DNA from: Sporothrix humicola | Taxonomy: Eukaryota; Ascomycota; Sordariomycetes; Ophiostomatales; Ophiostomataceae | NCBI GenBank assembly: GCA_021396245.1 | Contig: WNYE01000015.1 | Location: 124,001 to 188,000 of the forward strand | Reading direction: 5' to 3' | Length of the DNA stretch: 64,000 nucleotides | Shown: positions 30,116 to 42,200 of the stretch, piece after piece | How positions within the stretch are numbered: the first letter of the stretch is position 1 | How the letters are laid out: the number at the start of each line of letters is the position of its first letter | Notes under the pieces: model-generated | What the model saw: only the letters and a program-made list of their open reading frames with translations | Database searches by the model: none | Told to the model about the DNA's origin: nothing | Program-made: the position numbers and the translations under genes

Positions 30116-31030
30116 CTACCGCTCCTTGGTGATCATGGCGGCTGCGCCGGCGCCCTTGCCCTCGACCAACACGCCGGCCTTTTGCAGGATGCTGATGCAG
30201 TTCTCAATCGTCGACAGGCTCACGCCGCTCGTGTTCGTCGGGAAGCGCACCGTCTTGAGCCACTCCCGAGCGTCCTCTTCCGAGTAGTCGAGGGCCGTGC
30301 TGATGTACTTGACCGACTCCTCGGGGTTGGCGTTGAAGTGTGCAATGCCCTGGTCCAGCTTGCCGAACAGGTCCTGGAGCTGCGCCTCCTTCTCGGCCGA
30401 CGCCAGCACCGCCGTCGACGCCACAATCTTCCAGCTGCTCCAGGGCGTGTAGATCTCGCCCACGCGCTTGATCTCCTGGTTGTCGTAGTACCGCTTGGAC
30501 GTGAAGTGCTCCCACATGAAGAAGTCGGCAGCGCCCGAGTTGACGGCCTTGCGCAGATTCTCAAACGTGTTGAGGATCACCGTCTCCGAGAACGGCTTGT
30601 TGTCCGCCGGGTTGGCTTCCGTGAGCCACCCCTGCTGGTCCGCCAGCACAAAGCCCATGACGAAGCTGCCCGAGCCAATGCGCGACACGCCAATCTTGCC
30701 GCCCTTGAGGTCGGCCACCGAGTTGATGTCGGTGCGGTCGAAGCCGCTCGAAATGGCCCAGCACAGCGGCGTCTCGACGTACGTGCCCACAATCTGGTAG
30801 CCGCCCTGGCCGGGCTCCTCCTTGCCCAGCCCGGCGACCCAGCCCTCCGTCAAGCCAATGCCGACGTCAATGTCGCCCGCGCGCAGGGCCGTGATCATGT
30901 GGCCGGTACCGGAGGGATAGGGAACGGTGACGGCATCGAGGCCAAAGTGCGTCTTGGCGTAGTGGATGGGCGTCGAGAAGTGCTCGGGCACGTAGCCGAC
31001 GCGGAGCGGGGTGGAGGAGGAGGAGGCCAT
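30116..31030 (-). CDS. PBP2-fold (NMT1/Ca3427-like) substrate-binding protein
   Basis: Resembles the solute-binding component of bacterial nitrate/sulfonate ABC importers and fungal Ca3427-like proteins. Started at 31030 it has 304 residues; an in-frame ATG at 31069 would add 13. Seen: STPLRVGYVPEHFSTPIHYA, YPSGTGHMITALRAGDIDVGIGLTEGWVAGL, the mid-domain DLKGGKIGVSRIGSGSFVMG and AVNSGAADFFMWEHFTSKRYYD, and a helical C-terminal part (KYISTALDYSEEDAREWLKTVRF). There is no signal peptide and no transporter partner nearby, so an intracellular ligand-binding or enzymatic role is more likely than transport. Intronless. The ligand is unknown. Confidence 0.82.
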   Translation of the reverse strand: MASSSSTPLRVGYVPEHFSTPIHYAKTHFGLDAVTVPYPSGTGHMITALRAGDIDVGIGLTEGWVAGLGKEEPGQGGYQIVGTYVETPLCWAISSGFDRTDINSVADLKGGKIGVSRIGSGSFVMGFVLADQQGWLTEANPADNKPFSETVILNTFENLRKAVNSGAADFFMWEHFTSKRYYDNQEIKRVGEIYTPWSSWKIVASTAVLASAEKEAQLQDLFGKLDQGIAHFNANPEESVKYISTALDYSEEDAREWLKTVRFPTNTSGVSLSTIENCISILQKAGVLVEGKGAGAAAMITKER

Positions 31031-32849
31031 GATGTCGGATTCGGAGAGGTAGCACACTGGCGAGAACATGTGTTGTTTGTGGTGAGCAGGGTTGAGAAAC
31101 GGACTCGTGGAGAAGACGTGATTTAAAGGTGGAGTTCGACAACTGAAAGATCCCGCCGAGGGGTCAACCCGGCAGGTCCCTCTTAGCTCGGTTTGGCGGC
31201 ATGTCGACAAGCCGTTGCGCCGCGCGGGGCAGCTAACACCGATGAAAACCACTCATAGTGCGCTACTGTAGCTCACAAACAAGGCACAAGGCTTTGGTGC
31301 AGCCTTGCCCGCCCGCCTTGTTTTGTTTCGGGACGATCCTTGGAGAATGCTAGGTACTTTCTTTACATCTAGAAAAACCGTTCTTCCACGACAGAGACGT
31401 TTCCCTGCAAATAACTGGGACGAACGAAGAACAGGAGGGGCAGATCAACCTTGAATTGTGGTTCTCGTTACTGCTCACAGTGCGTGGTTTCCTGGGTTAT
31501 CAGTGATCGATCGAGCAATTGAGTTTGAGGGGCCAACCATTTGGGAAAGATTCACTGCGAGCACTGACACAACCCGTCTTTCTTTCCATCTGATAACAAT
31601 ATTGATAGATACGATTGAAAGGGAAGGATCGTATCGAATACCGGATAGAATGGGCAAGTCTGTGGGGATGGAAAGGGCGACCCCCACACGACAAGGGGCT
31701 TCAGCCCAAGCGCCCAAGCTCTTTGGAATCTTGGGCGAAGCGTTCTATCTCTGGATGATCTACGACGTGCGATCGATTGAAATGACCAGCATCTCCCTTT
31801 CATCGAAGTATTTAACGACACGTCCCTTTCTGCGTCAAGAATTGGAGCTTCAAAAACGATACAATTGCAAACAATTGAGCTTCAGTCGTGCCTGCCCGAC
31901 GCGGAGGACCGTGAGTCGCGACGTCACATGCAAATGCGAAAAATAAACAGATGCCTGTCGGTCCTTCCCTGTGTTGTGCATAACAATCTTCAATTGGCAG
32001 CTGCTCGTGCATCGTAGCTTCTGTTATCGTGCTCGCGTTTGCGTACATGGCATGCACGCATGTGCCATACACGAATTGCCACTTCCTCCGCAGACAGCTT
32101 CCCTCGCTCCTTCCTCTTTTTGCTCTTTATTTTCTCGTGGTTTCATTCCGAATGGGTGCTCACTCCCATTTTGCTTTGATTGGTGTCCTTTGGCGCTTCG
32201 TTGGCTTTCGTTGGCGCGCTGCAGACCCACCGCCCAGCACCTTCCTCCTTGCTTTGGCGTCTTGTCAACACACAAAAGACACCAAGAAAGATCGCCGGAA
32301 GCTCTTGCGCGCATATCCGATAGTTCCGTTGGGGGCAACTCGTTCCCTAGCCATTTTCTGTCTTTCTGCTTCCTGCCTCTTCAATTTGCTTGCCATCTTC
32401 GCTTCACCTCTTGATTTCGAACCTCAATTGCTCTTCCATTACGACTGCATAGCCTTCCTAGACACGACACGAGAAACGACATCTGCCAAGTTTTCCTAGA
32501 GTCCAAAATCGCGCTCTCTCAGGTAAGCTCCCCAAAAAACCCGAAGCTCTTTGTTGGGGAAGCTCGGGAGCTTGTCCGGCCACGCGTGCAAAAAGCGTAT
32601 CGCGACGACATCTGGGTGAAAACCACGGGGAACGAGAAAACTGACAAGATTTGTGTGCTCTAGATTCTTTTTACTGTGTACGATACGACAAACGAGAAAC
32701 GAGAGACGAGCAAACCCACGAACCAGACCTAGAATCGGATACGGCCCAACAAATAAAGCCGACTTCAGCCTTCAGCCCTACGATCAACACACCCCTCTTC
32801 TTTTTTTCTTCTTTTCTCCTCGCACGCTCGCAACACATATCCCGTCACA
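31031..32849. other. Divergent intergenic region between PBP2-like gene and small membrane protein
   Basis: About 1.8 kb. A 162-codon open frame (31458-31946) was not accepted. A likely 5'-UTR intron of the next gene lies at 32523-32663 (GTAAGC donor, CTGAC branch, CTAG acceptor). Confidence 0.5.
32523..32663 (+). other. Putative 5'-UTR intron of the small membrane protein gene
   Basis: CAG|GTAAGC donor, an ACTGACAAG branch-like site 14 nt before TGCTCTAG, length 141 nt, ending about 190 bp before the ATG at 32850. Inferred from splice signals only. Confidence 0.4.
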
Positions 32850-33050
32850 ATGGAGCCGTGGTCTGCATCCGATGTCACGAACCTGGCTGGCATCTACACC
32901 ATTCTCTTCTGCATGGTCGGCGTCTGCTACATGATGTGCGATCCCATTGGCGGCTTCAAGCAGCCTCCTAAGCGGACGGCTGAGGAGGAGCTCACCTCGT
33001 CCGCACAGGCACAGGAGCGGGCCAAGGTTAACGCCCAGGCGGCCCAGTAA
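32850..33050 (+). CDS. 66-residue single-pass membrane miniprotein
   Basis: Intronless, 66 residues. Residues about 8-30 form one hydrophobic helix containing four Cys/Met-rich positions (IYTILFCMVGVCYMMC). This is followed by DPIGGFKQPPKRTAEEELTSS and a charged Gln/Ala-rich tail. The start codon lies in a good context (CCGTCACAATGG) after a CT-rich leader with a likely upstream intron. Coding-like GC-rich third positions and an amphipathic tail support a real gene. I do not recognise the family; a small organelle-membrane or ER subunit is possible. Confidence 0.65.
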   Translation: MEPWSASDVTNLAGIYTILFCMVGVCYMMCDPIGGFKQPPKRTAEEELTSSAQAQERAKVNAQAAQ

Positions 33051-34290
33051 GCCGGGATGTGAGAGAAACTTAAAACACGAGCGGCCAAGAAATGAGTCTG
33101 GCCGGAGCGATCGTGAGATCGTGGGCCGCATCGTGCATCGTGGCATTGTATCGGAAAGCGGAAAGGATCAAACGACAAACGAAAAAGAAGAAAAAAAAAA
33201 AGGAACAGGAAACAACAAACGAGGGGAAGGACAAGAGGCGACATCCCGCAGAGTGGACCGAAAGCATGTCATTGCAGGCTCAGACGGACCGATCAGACCA
33301 GACGACGGGGACGACTAACGATATAAACGACAAAAAAGACCAAAAAGACGAGAAAGGATGAAGCATTTTGGCTGCATTGATACCCCTGGCCTCGGCGGTT
33401 TTGTGGCCTTATGCTATGCCGTACTGTGGGCGTAGGCCTGGGCACGCTTCCGCAACCTGCAAGCCAACTATCGTGAAATGGATGGAGGGGGTACAACGTA
33501 CAGAAAAGGGTACAAAAGTACACACAAAACGGCAAGGCGACGATCCCTGCATAGGGCAGGTTTGGCGTTTTGGGGCTTCTGGGAGGGTGTGGGCTGCCTG
33601 TTTGAGCTAGAAAGGGCGGAGCACACCGTCTGAAAAATAATCAGAACAAAAAAAAAGTGCAGGATCGTGACATTGCCGAAACGGGAGGAAGATCGTGAAG
33701 TGGGAAAGTAGGAGAGTAAGAAAAATAAGGGGGTGTGGGAATGCCGGCTCTAACAAACCGACAAAGCAGCCCACACCACACCCAAACCGTGCCGCTGGGA
33801 AACGAGGCGGGGAAACGGTACCTAGGAGAGAGAAACTTGTATGCTTAGCTGTCTTTTCATTTCATCATCTTGCGTGTAACAATAGAACATCGAATACGAC
33901 CACCTTCAATGACCAATATATGGACATCGGACGAGACAACACGGGCCGAGGCGTTTGCCGTGCATTCAGTCTGAGCATAATTGCTTCAGGCTGACACGTG
34001 TGGAAGTCTCGTTACTATTTGCAGAGAACAGGTGGGTTTGTACGTTGTTGTTGACCACATCGACACAAAATAAACAACATGTCGAAAGGATGATGTCGAG
34101 AAAACTGCTTGATACTGAGGGAAAATGGCAAAAAAATGAATCAAGGAGAGAAAACGACATACAGATTTCAATTCAGAAAAGAAGGAAGATATCGGGCCAT
34201 TGAAGAGATAATAATTTAGAAAAACAAAAAGAAAACAAAAAAAGGGAACCACTTCCCTCTTTTTCTTTCAAGTTTACAAAAAGAACTTTT
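33051..34290. other. Intergenic between the miniprotein gene and tRNA-Arg
   Basis: About 1.24 kb, purine-rich (A/G runs) on the plus strand, without a supported gene. An oligo-A stretch immediately left of the tRNA is its minus-strand T-run terminator. Confidence 0.5.
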
Positions 34291-34362
34291 CGATCGAGGA
34301 GGGGCTCGAACCCCCAATCTTCACAGCCGAAATGTGACGCCTTACCATTAGGCCACCCGACC
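34291..34362 (-). tRNA. tRNA-Arg (anticodon UCG)
   Basis: Minus-strand cloverleaf of 72 nt including a discriminator G, intronless, CCA not encoded. The acceptor GGTCGGG pairs with CTCGATC (two G-U pairs), the D arm is GCC/GGC, the anticodon arm TCACA/TGTGA encloses loop TTTCGGC with anticodon TCG (reads CGA), and the T arm GGGGG-TTCGAGC-CCCTC has one G-U pair. The B box GGTTCGAGCC is intact. A T-run just past the 3' end (plus-strand A-run at about 34279-34283) serves as the Pol III terminator. Confidence 0.95.
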
Positions 34363-35710
34363 ACGCACGTGGACAAGATTTTGCGCTAAACAGCCTTCTA
34401 AAGCCCATCGCAGGTGGGAAAGCTCACTAACACAGCCAAAACGGGCAGTCAACAAAAACAGGCCAATGAGAGACGGCCTGTTTCACTGCCCTCTACGTCG
34501 TACAACTGCTTGCAATTTGATATTTGACATTCGAACCAGTGCTCCGACCGCATCTATCGGTGCTTCTACTTTTGGTACTAGAGTCGTTCAGCTACACCAA
34601 TGAATGTGTCTGCCTTCGTACTTGCTAGCACTAAATTGCAGCTTTCGCTTTGCTTTAGCGAAGGCTGAGCAGCTGCCCAAACACTACATCTCTCTGCCTT
34701 GGCCCTGTCAGGTTGCAGATTGTATTTCACACAAGCAATTGATGCCTTCAGAATGTCGTGAGAGCCGAGTATTCTCTCATCGGCCATTCCAAAAACATAT
34801 GCACCGCCGTTTCTCACAAGGATGCGGCTCCGGTTCTGCCCAACGGTGAGAATGGTGGGACAGCCGGTGGAGACTTTGCTCTGTGAAGCCAGCGCATGAA
34901 AAAGGGTTGATGTGATCATGAGATTCCCAAATGCCATAAAAATAAATCAACATGAAAAGGATTTATCGAGCTAAAGCAAAAAGTACGAGGAAAGAGGAAA
35001 AAGCCTCAAGCGAGAACGCCAACACGATCGGGTGTGGCGTGTAGGTTGTAAAAGATGAATAGAAGAACAGAGGAAAGTCAAGGTCGTAGTGTCCATGGAT
35101 CGTTCTTAGCACGGAGCAGCTCAGCACCCACCCACACCTTTTGAGGTTGCTGTCCGTTGAAAGCTCGAGCTGGCCCAAGCTTTTGAGGCTTTATTTCAGG
35201 CTCGTTTGGGCAATTCGATGCGGTCTGTTAGGTAAAGCGTTTGCGCCCCCAGAAAAGTCGTCTGTGCATTTCGTGCATCTGGCGCGTTCTTCGCCATCCC
35301 TGTCAAAAGGCAGACTGGAGATGCGTCAACCGCCATCAAAGATATTTGACACCAAGAGAAAAGTACGGAGTACTTGGAGAAGATGGAGACGCTCCGCCCG
35401 TTAAAACTTTCGTTGAAATTCGACACCCAATCGAGCTATGGGCGTGTGTGTACTCCTCTGTCACGGACTCCATCAAGACATTCTTATGCAGGGCAAAAGA
35501 GGTCCCATCCATGGTCGTGGATCACAGACCACAAGTGCATTCACAGAACAGACCATGGAGATCATGGATGTCGCAGTACATCTGGAGCTAAACGACAGCT
35601 ATCGACGAGCTTTGGGGAGTTTTTGATGAGCAAAGAGGGAAGGTGAAAGTGCCAAACCCAGACGACGGTCTAGACCCTTGCTGTACTGTGGTGCGAGGCT
35701 TTTATGATGC

Positions 35711-35730
35711 AGTACTGAGTACTCAGTACT
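35711..35730. repeat. Perfect 20-bp palindrome
   Basis: AGTACTGAGTACTCAGTACT equals its own reverse complement. It runs straight into CCGTAT, forming a near copy of the GTACTCCGTAC motif that recurs in this region. Confidence 0.9.
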
Positions 35731-38700
35731 CCGTATATTTGCATTTATTTTTATTTTACTTTTTCCATTAGTCTGTTTGACATCCGGTTCTTTGCCTGTA
35801 TGCCGGGCTCGGTGAGCGGACTGGGAAACTGCAAGGAAGAATATGATGCATGGAAGGATGCATAGATGGTGATGAACAGGGGAGCTTTTCCTGACATTGA
35901 AGCTTTCTTCATTTCATTCCCCAGATTCGACATTGTGTCGCGTGCCCCGCTTGCACATCTGGGCGTCGTTGTCATTCTCGCTGTATCTTTCTTTGTCTCT
36001 CTGTATCCCTTTGTTCGTCTCCAGATGCTGCTCCATGGGGTCTCCTTTTCGTCCAGCTCCATCTTTACAAGGCTCTCCGCGACTTCCTTCCCCATGGGCA
36101 TCCCTTTACTCAACAAACTTCGGTCTCCGCAAAAGGGATGCCGTGACCGGTTTTCTTCCTTCTCTTTCGACTCGTACTTCGTTGTCGCCTTCGACTTACT
36201 GATTCACAAATGTCGGTATGCCTCTCCGCTCCATGTCCCAAGAACCAGGATGGACAGCACCAGAGTCAATAAAGAAGGCGTTTAAGTCATTAAAAAGGGG
36301 CGTGAGAATTAAGTCTGAACTTTCTTTGTCGCCATTCACAGATTTTCGCCTCGTTTCGACACCCCTCTGTCTATCAACCAGCCCCTTTCTCATTTATCCT
36401 TCTGTCGTGTAACAATAATAATTAGCTCGTCACAGAAAGCTTCTGGAAGAAAGACGGCGTCTATTCTCTTTAATCTTCTTTTTTATTACAGGTTTTTTTG
36501 TCGAGCTGGAAGTTTCCGTCGTTCGTCTTGTTCTTCTTCAGACGCCCTTCAACTTGGTGGAGACAGGCGTCTTGCCCCATTCGACACTAACACACAGAAT
36601 AGCCTAGGCGCTACGGGCGTATTTCGCGAGCGCTATTTGCCAGAAAAGCTCCGTGGTCTGGGCTTTTTTCCGCTGGCGTGTTCTGGCCAGGCTTTGGCTT
36701 TTGAAGATTTTGGAGCGCTAGGCTTCAGGGGGTATGAGAGGGAAAGGAGACAAAGGCTCCATACAGTGCAGGGAAACGGAGATGGTTTGGGGAGACACGG
36801 ATGGCCTCAGAGGAACTCAGAAGGTGACTGTTGGGGGTCTTCTCCTCGGCAAGAGCGGTAAAAAGTAATTTTGAAGGTGAAGAGGACTTGTTGATTTTCT
36901 CTCGAAATTTTGTCACCAAGTTTGGGCATCTTGCGATGATTTTTGGTTGTTGTTTTCTCGGGTGTCACCTTTGTCTCATCCCATGTCGTTGGTTTGTCGT
37001 TGATTTTCGATCGAACATCGAATCGGTGATTTCACGATGCCAATGCGGCGCCAGATGCGGCATGCATGGGTTAGGTAGTGGTAGTGCGGCCCCCTTGGCT
37101 TTGTTTCCCCTTTTAGCGCACCCGCACTCGCCTATGTTTTCACGATGCTTCACTTCTCTGCACACACACACATTATCCGTTGTCTGGCGCCACACACTCT
37201 GCCCACACCGGCGGAGAACTCCGGGGTCGCATCCTGGCTGGGTGCCGCCTGTCATCGTTGCACATCGTGAAGTCGTTTTACTCGGTTTGTTTTAGGTGTG
37301 CATCGTGTACGTCGTGGGGGCGGCAGACGGCACTGAGAGAAAGCACCCGTTTATTAGTCAACTTTGAAAGGGAAGTGCGGAGTACGACGTGCGACGTCAA
37401 ACGTCGACGTTCACACAACCATGACGACAATCGTTTGTCGTCCATTTCACCAATTGTAAACAATATATTTGCGATGCATCATGATCAATCATCAACTCGC
37501 ATCCATCTACTTGGCAATATTTCGAATGGTCAACAAAGGCCATGACACCTCTTCTCGATCCTCTTCTTCTCTCTCTTTTTGTCCTTCTCCTCATCGCTTT
37601 CGCTTTTTCATTTCTCCCCGGATAGAGCGGATGGCCATTCGCTTCCATCGACCTCGCATCCACTGCGACGTCTTGCTGCACATCTCGAGTCTGCTCTTGT
37701 ATTCTCTCTCTTCCATTTCTTGTCATCTCCTTTTTCACTGGTCCATCTTGCATCTTGGGTCATCCGACCATCTCGGCCAGAGCGAACGCAACGGTGCCTA
37801 GGGTGAGAAACGAGAGGGAAAAGAGACAAGCCCAAGAGAAAAAGAGGATGTCATCAATGGGCATTGAGGGGATTCTAAAGACGCGGACAAGAAAAAAAGA
37901 GTCATAATTTGTTGGGGGAACTTCTTGGGGGAGGGGAAGCACCAGATCCCGCAAAACGCCCCAAGACTGACTGGCGTCAAAAGAGGAAGCCCAAGATGCT
38001 GCAGGCAGCAAGCGAGGGAGCGATGACAAAAGACAGCAGACAAAAAAAAAAAGAGGGCAGGGAAACAGACCATGAGCCTTGAATGACAAGATGTCGATGG
38101 ACGCGTTTCATGGTTTGCTCTTTTTTGCTGGCTGGGCGCTGCAACCTGCAACCAGGAAGATACGACATACAAGTCAGATACTTGCAGCCACACAAGCACA
38201 CGGACACACAGACACTGAAAAAACACCCTGGTCACTAACACCCCCTCTTTTTTGTTGGTCGGTTTGGCGGTATCCGTTCCCTCGCAGGTGAGTTGCAGCA
38301 CTAGCACAGCTACCCCACCATTTTAACCACTGGAACTGCTGCTTTCTTTTTTTCTTGTCCGGCGATCCTGCACAGCGCTAGTGCTCAGCCAGGCAAGGTG
38401 CCGCCGATTGCCATCGACGCTGCCCCATAATACGACTTGTACCCTTTGGTGTCTGCTCCGTCACAGGGCCTTTTTGCAAGGGCTTCTTGCAAGGGAAAGC
38501 CACAACATCATCCACAGACATCCTGACACCCAACGAGCCGCAATCACCGTTTTCCCAATCTCCACTGGGAACATGTGACCACCCATGACTACTGTATTCT
38601 TCGTCAGACGCTTGTTGTTCGTAATCCCATTTTCTCACGGCCCGTTGGCGTCTCTGCAGCCTGATTTTGTGAACAGTTTTGTTCTCGCTTTTCTTTTTCT

Positions 38701-39237
38701 GGCTGACAAGAAACCTTGCATCTTCATCACGCCAAACCTGGCTATCTCCGTCCGTCTCACTCGCATTTGCTTCTTTTACCGTACCTTTCCTCCGCGAAAA
38801 GGCCAAGATGCTACAATATGTACTGTAATATGTACTTCAATACCTCTCTGACCTCCGCTCCCAGCCGAAGGACAGCATGGATGGATCCTACGCTAAATGG
38901 GTCCGAATAAGAAGACGAAGGACAAGGAAAAAACACAACACGTCTTGTGACCACACGCCTTTTGTCATTTTGTCGTTTTTTGTCTCCGTAACTACGTGCG
39001 CTTGTATTTTCTATTTTCCGTCAATGGACTGACATAGTTTTGGATGCTTCGCCATCTGTTGCTTCCTTTCGACTTCTACGGCAAACGGCAAAAAACTGTC
39101 CGAGTATCTTCATGTCCCCCCTCCCTCCTCATCTGTGCAAATCTTGGCCAAACAGTTCCTCAATCTGGGACGGGAACAAAGTATAAGCAACAGGGCAGGC
39201 AGCAAGCGACAAAACCGACAAAAATGACAGGGAAGAA

Positions 39238-39268
39238 ACTCCAAGAACTGCAAGAACTCCAAGAACTG
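39238..39268 (+). repeat. Short tandem 9-mer repeat
   Basis: Alternating AACTCCAAG / AACTGCAAG units, about three and a half copies, inside the gene-free region. Function unknown. Confidence 0.75.
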
Positions 39269-42200
39269 CCCACCAACACGGCACGCTATGCAGGGAAAAT
39301 CAGGGAAAATCGACACCCTTTCTGTAAAAGTATCTCTTTGTATCTTTGTCGAGGCCGAAAAGTTATCTGATATTCCGATATTCCTTCCTTTGTGTCTGTG
39401 ACAGGCGCGGCAGAACAACTTCCTCCCCGGGAGATCAGCAAGAAACAAAAACTCAAATCTCTGGAGCCTGTTCTCGTACTCCGTACTTCGCTCACACTTT
39501 TTGGTTCCCACACTCTGTCTCACCACATGTCCCATTCGTGCCTGTTTTTGTGTCGTACGTTGGACTTGTTTTGTCTTCGTTGCCTTCTTTTGTCCTGCTT
39601 CGCCTGCAAGACAAAGCCTTATCGTATCCCGTATCGTTTTGTTGTTGCTGATCATCCCGCGTGTTGGGATCCAAAATGCGAGTCAAAACACAAAACACAA
39701 AACACAAAATGCATGGGTTCACTCTAAATTGCATCTCAACCAAAAGAATATGTGATCTGTTTGCACTGTGCTCTATCCCGTAATCAGTACAAACATCTTT
39801 ACTGTAGATTCTCGCCCGTTTTCGTACTTCGTAACACACAGAGTCGTGCCATCACATCGGCCTGCATCTCATGCCCGAAATCTCACATTCGTTGTATATT
39901 TTGCTTCCCGCCCCAGCCTTCTCAATTCACCTTTGATCTTCAACGCATTAACAGTCACTTCTGGAATGGGCGCCTCGTACTTTTCGTAAAGCATAGCCGC
40001 ACAGTCCGCACTATCGACAGCTGCATCCGCCGTGTCGACGTATTTGCCTCTCCTCTCTGCATTCACCCCAGCTTCATCTGACCTTCATCTCCCCATCCCC
40101 TCGCAAACCCCATCCATCTCCATCTTCAACTCCATCCTCACCTCCACGTCTCTCCATCTTCAAGCATAGTATGCCTTACGGCCTCGAATGGTCTCGCTCA
40201 TTTTCTCGCTCCTTTTTTTTGGCTTCATTTTGATGTTATTTTTGGTTTGCTTTTTGTATTTTTGTGATGTAAAAGACGAAGATATTGCCTCGTTTTGACC
40301 CAAGATGTCCTTGTCCGTTTTGAGAATGAGGTCAAAGTCATACGCCTTGTAACTTACACGCCCCTACCTTTGCCCGTTCATCTACCGCACGAGTCGTTAC
40401 AAGTAGGCTTGGTGAATTTTTCTCTCTGTCCAACGGGCTTTGCTTCTCGACGTGGACGTTTTCTCGGTGTGCGGAGCCCGAGTTACAGAAAATCAGACAA
40501 GCACGGCCTTTTTTTTGTTTTTCTCCTTTTATTTCGGATTTAATTTTTGGCTGGGCATGCTGGGCTTCTCTCACAAAAAGTTTTCGATGCCTTCGATCCG
40601 TACCCGTTTTGCATCTTTCGTTGGCGCCACGTCCCGCTCGCCTTTGGCCCAAGATAGAAGGTCCTTTTGAGCAACACGACCAAATGAACGAGAAAAAGAC
40701 TCCAAAAGACGTGGGCCCCCAGAGAAAATATCGGCAAAGGATTCTACCCCCTGGGGCCCCCCCAAAACAGACGACAAGAGGAGAGACGTGCCCAGTCTTT
40801 GCCAGTGTTCACGGGCCTTGGCTTTCACTTTTTCATGTCAATCATCAGTCAAAGCTCTTTGCACTTGGGCGCATCGAGGAACCGATCTTTGCTTGACAAG
40901 ACACCGATGCATTTTCCCTTGCCTCTCTGGGGCCTGTCTTTCTTTCTTCTCATTTTCACCCCATCTTCACACTATCTTCGGGTTCCTCTTTTTGTCCTGG
41001 ACCCCTTTTATTTTCGTTATTAGCTTTGGTCTCATGTTATTTGAGTTTAATGCCTGTCCTTTGATCTTCGAGTCCGTCTTACTTCTGGGCATTTCTTTTT
41101 CATATTTTTTTTGTTCCTTCCAAAATGTTCTAGCTTGGCCTAGGCCATTTCTCCTTCCCATCGGCTGTTCTTTTTTCATCCTTATTAGTCTTTTAGTTTG
41201 CTCCTTTCCCTAGCGCATCTGGGGCCCCATCGGGGCTCTGGGGCTGCTCTGTTTTTGTCCTTTTGCATTGGGCCCTTTTGCATCAGTCCTTTGCATTTTG
41301 CTGCCTGCATCTCTTGGCCTCAACGTCCAACCAAGCACACCAAGAACAGGTACTTTTTGATTATTTACTTAGTCCCGTCTTGGATGTTTTGCTTCTTTTT
41401 GCTTCTTTCCAGTAGGGCCGTTTGCGAGAGGTTTGTGTCTTTCCTATTTCAAATCCTGCCCCAGGCGATTCCTTTGTGGGGAAAGAGCAGCATCTTGGCT
41501 CTGTTGCTTGTGGCCGTCTGCCTGTCTCGCTAGAAAGCACGTCCCCCTCTCGCCTGCGCTTGCGCCTGCTCCTTCCTTCGCCAGTGTGCAAGTGCAAGTG
41601 CAAAACGCAAGTGCGCGCCCTTTGAGATGTTTGCTTGCTCGTTTTGGCTTCCCAAGTGTCTGCTGTTGCTGTTTTAAGTTCTGAAGGATCCTGGGGGAAG
41701 GAAAGAACGAACGAGGCGGTGGCGGACACGCCGAAGCAAGACCGTGAGCTGCCCACCATTCCCCACACGTAGCGTGTCTTTGCCCAGGGATGATCAGCAT
41801 GCGAGAGGAAAACGAAAGGACGAGAAATACGTCGAAGTCGTAATATTCAGTAACAGACAGCGAGCTGCAAGCAAGATTCAAAACGGAACGGTGGTCAGAA
41901 GTCAGAAAACGCAAGACCGCAAAGCCGTTACAATGACACCAAAATGGCTGAATGGCACCAAAATGGACTCGAGAAAATACAGGAAAGAGCAAAAAGGCAC
42001 ACAAATCACAAAAAAGCAGGAGCGGTCGCGGCTTGGCCCTTTGACCGACGAATCAAATGCCGCGTCGCATCAGAACCCGTTGCAACATTACCACCCTGGA
42101 CGTCGATTATTACGATATTACGACTACGGCGGCCGGGCAGACGATTGCGGTAGCAGTGCACCAAGGGCAGGTGCCGGGCCCTCTGAGGTTGTCAGCCGGC

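Noticed and set aside
30077..31126. 349-codon plus-strand open frame
   Set aside because: Antisense shadow of the PBP2-like gene; no recognisable motif.
31458..31946. 162-codon plus-strand open frame
   Set aside because: No domain, no coding-like composition, no usable promoter or splice context; likely chance.
34578..34937. 119-codon minus-strand open frame
   Set aside because: Composition is somewhat protein-like, but no family, no flanking exons and no supported start; kept only as a note.
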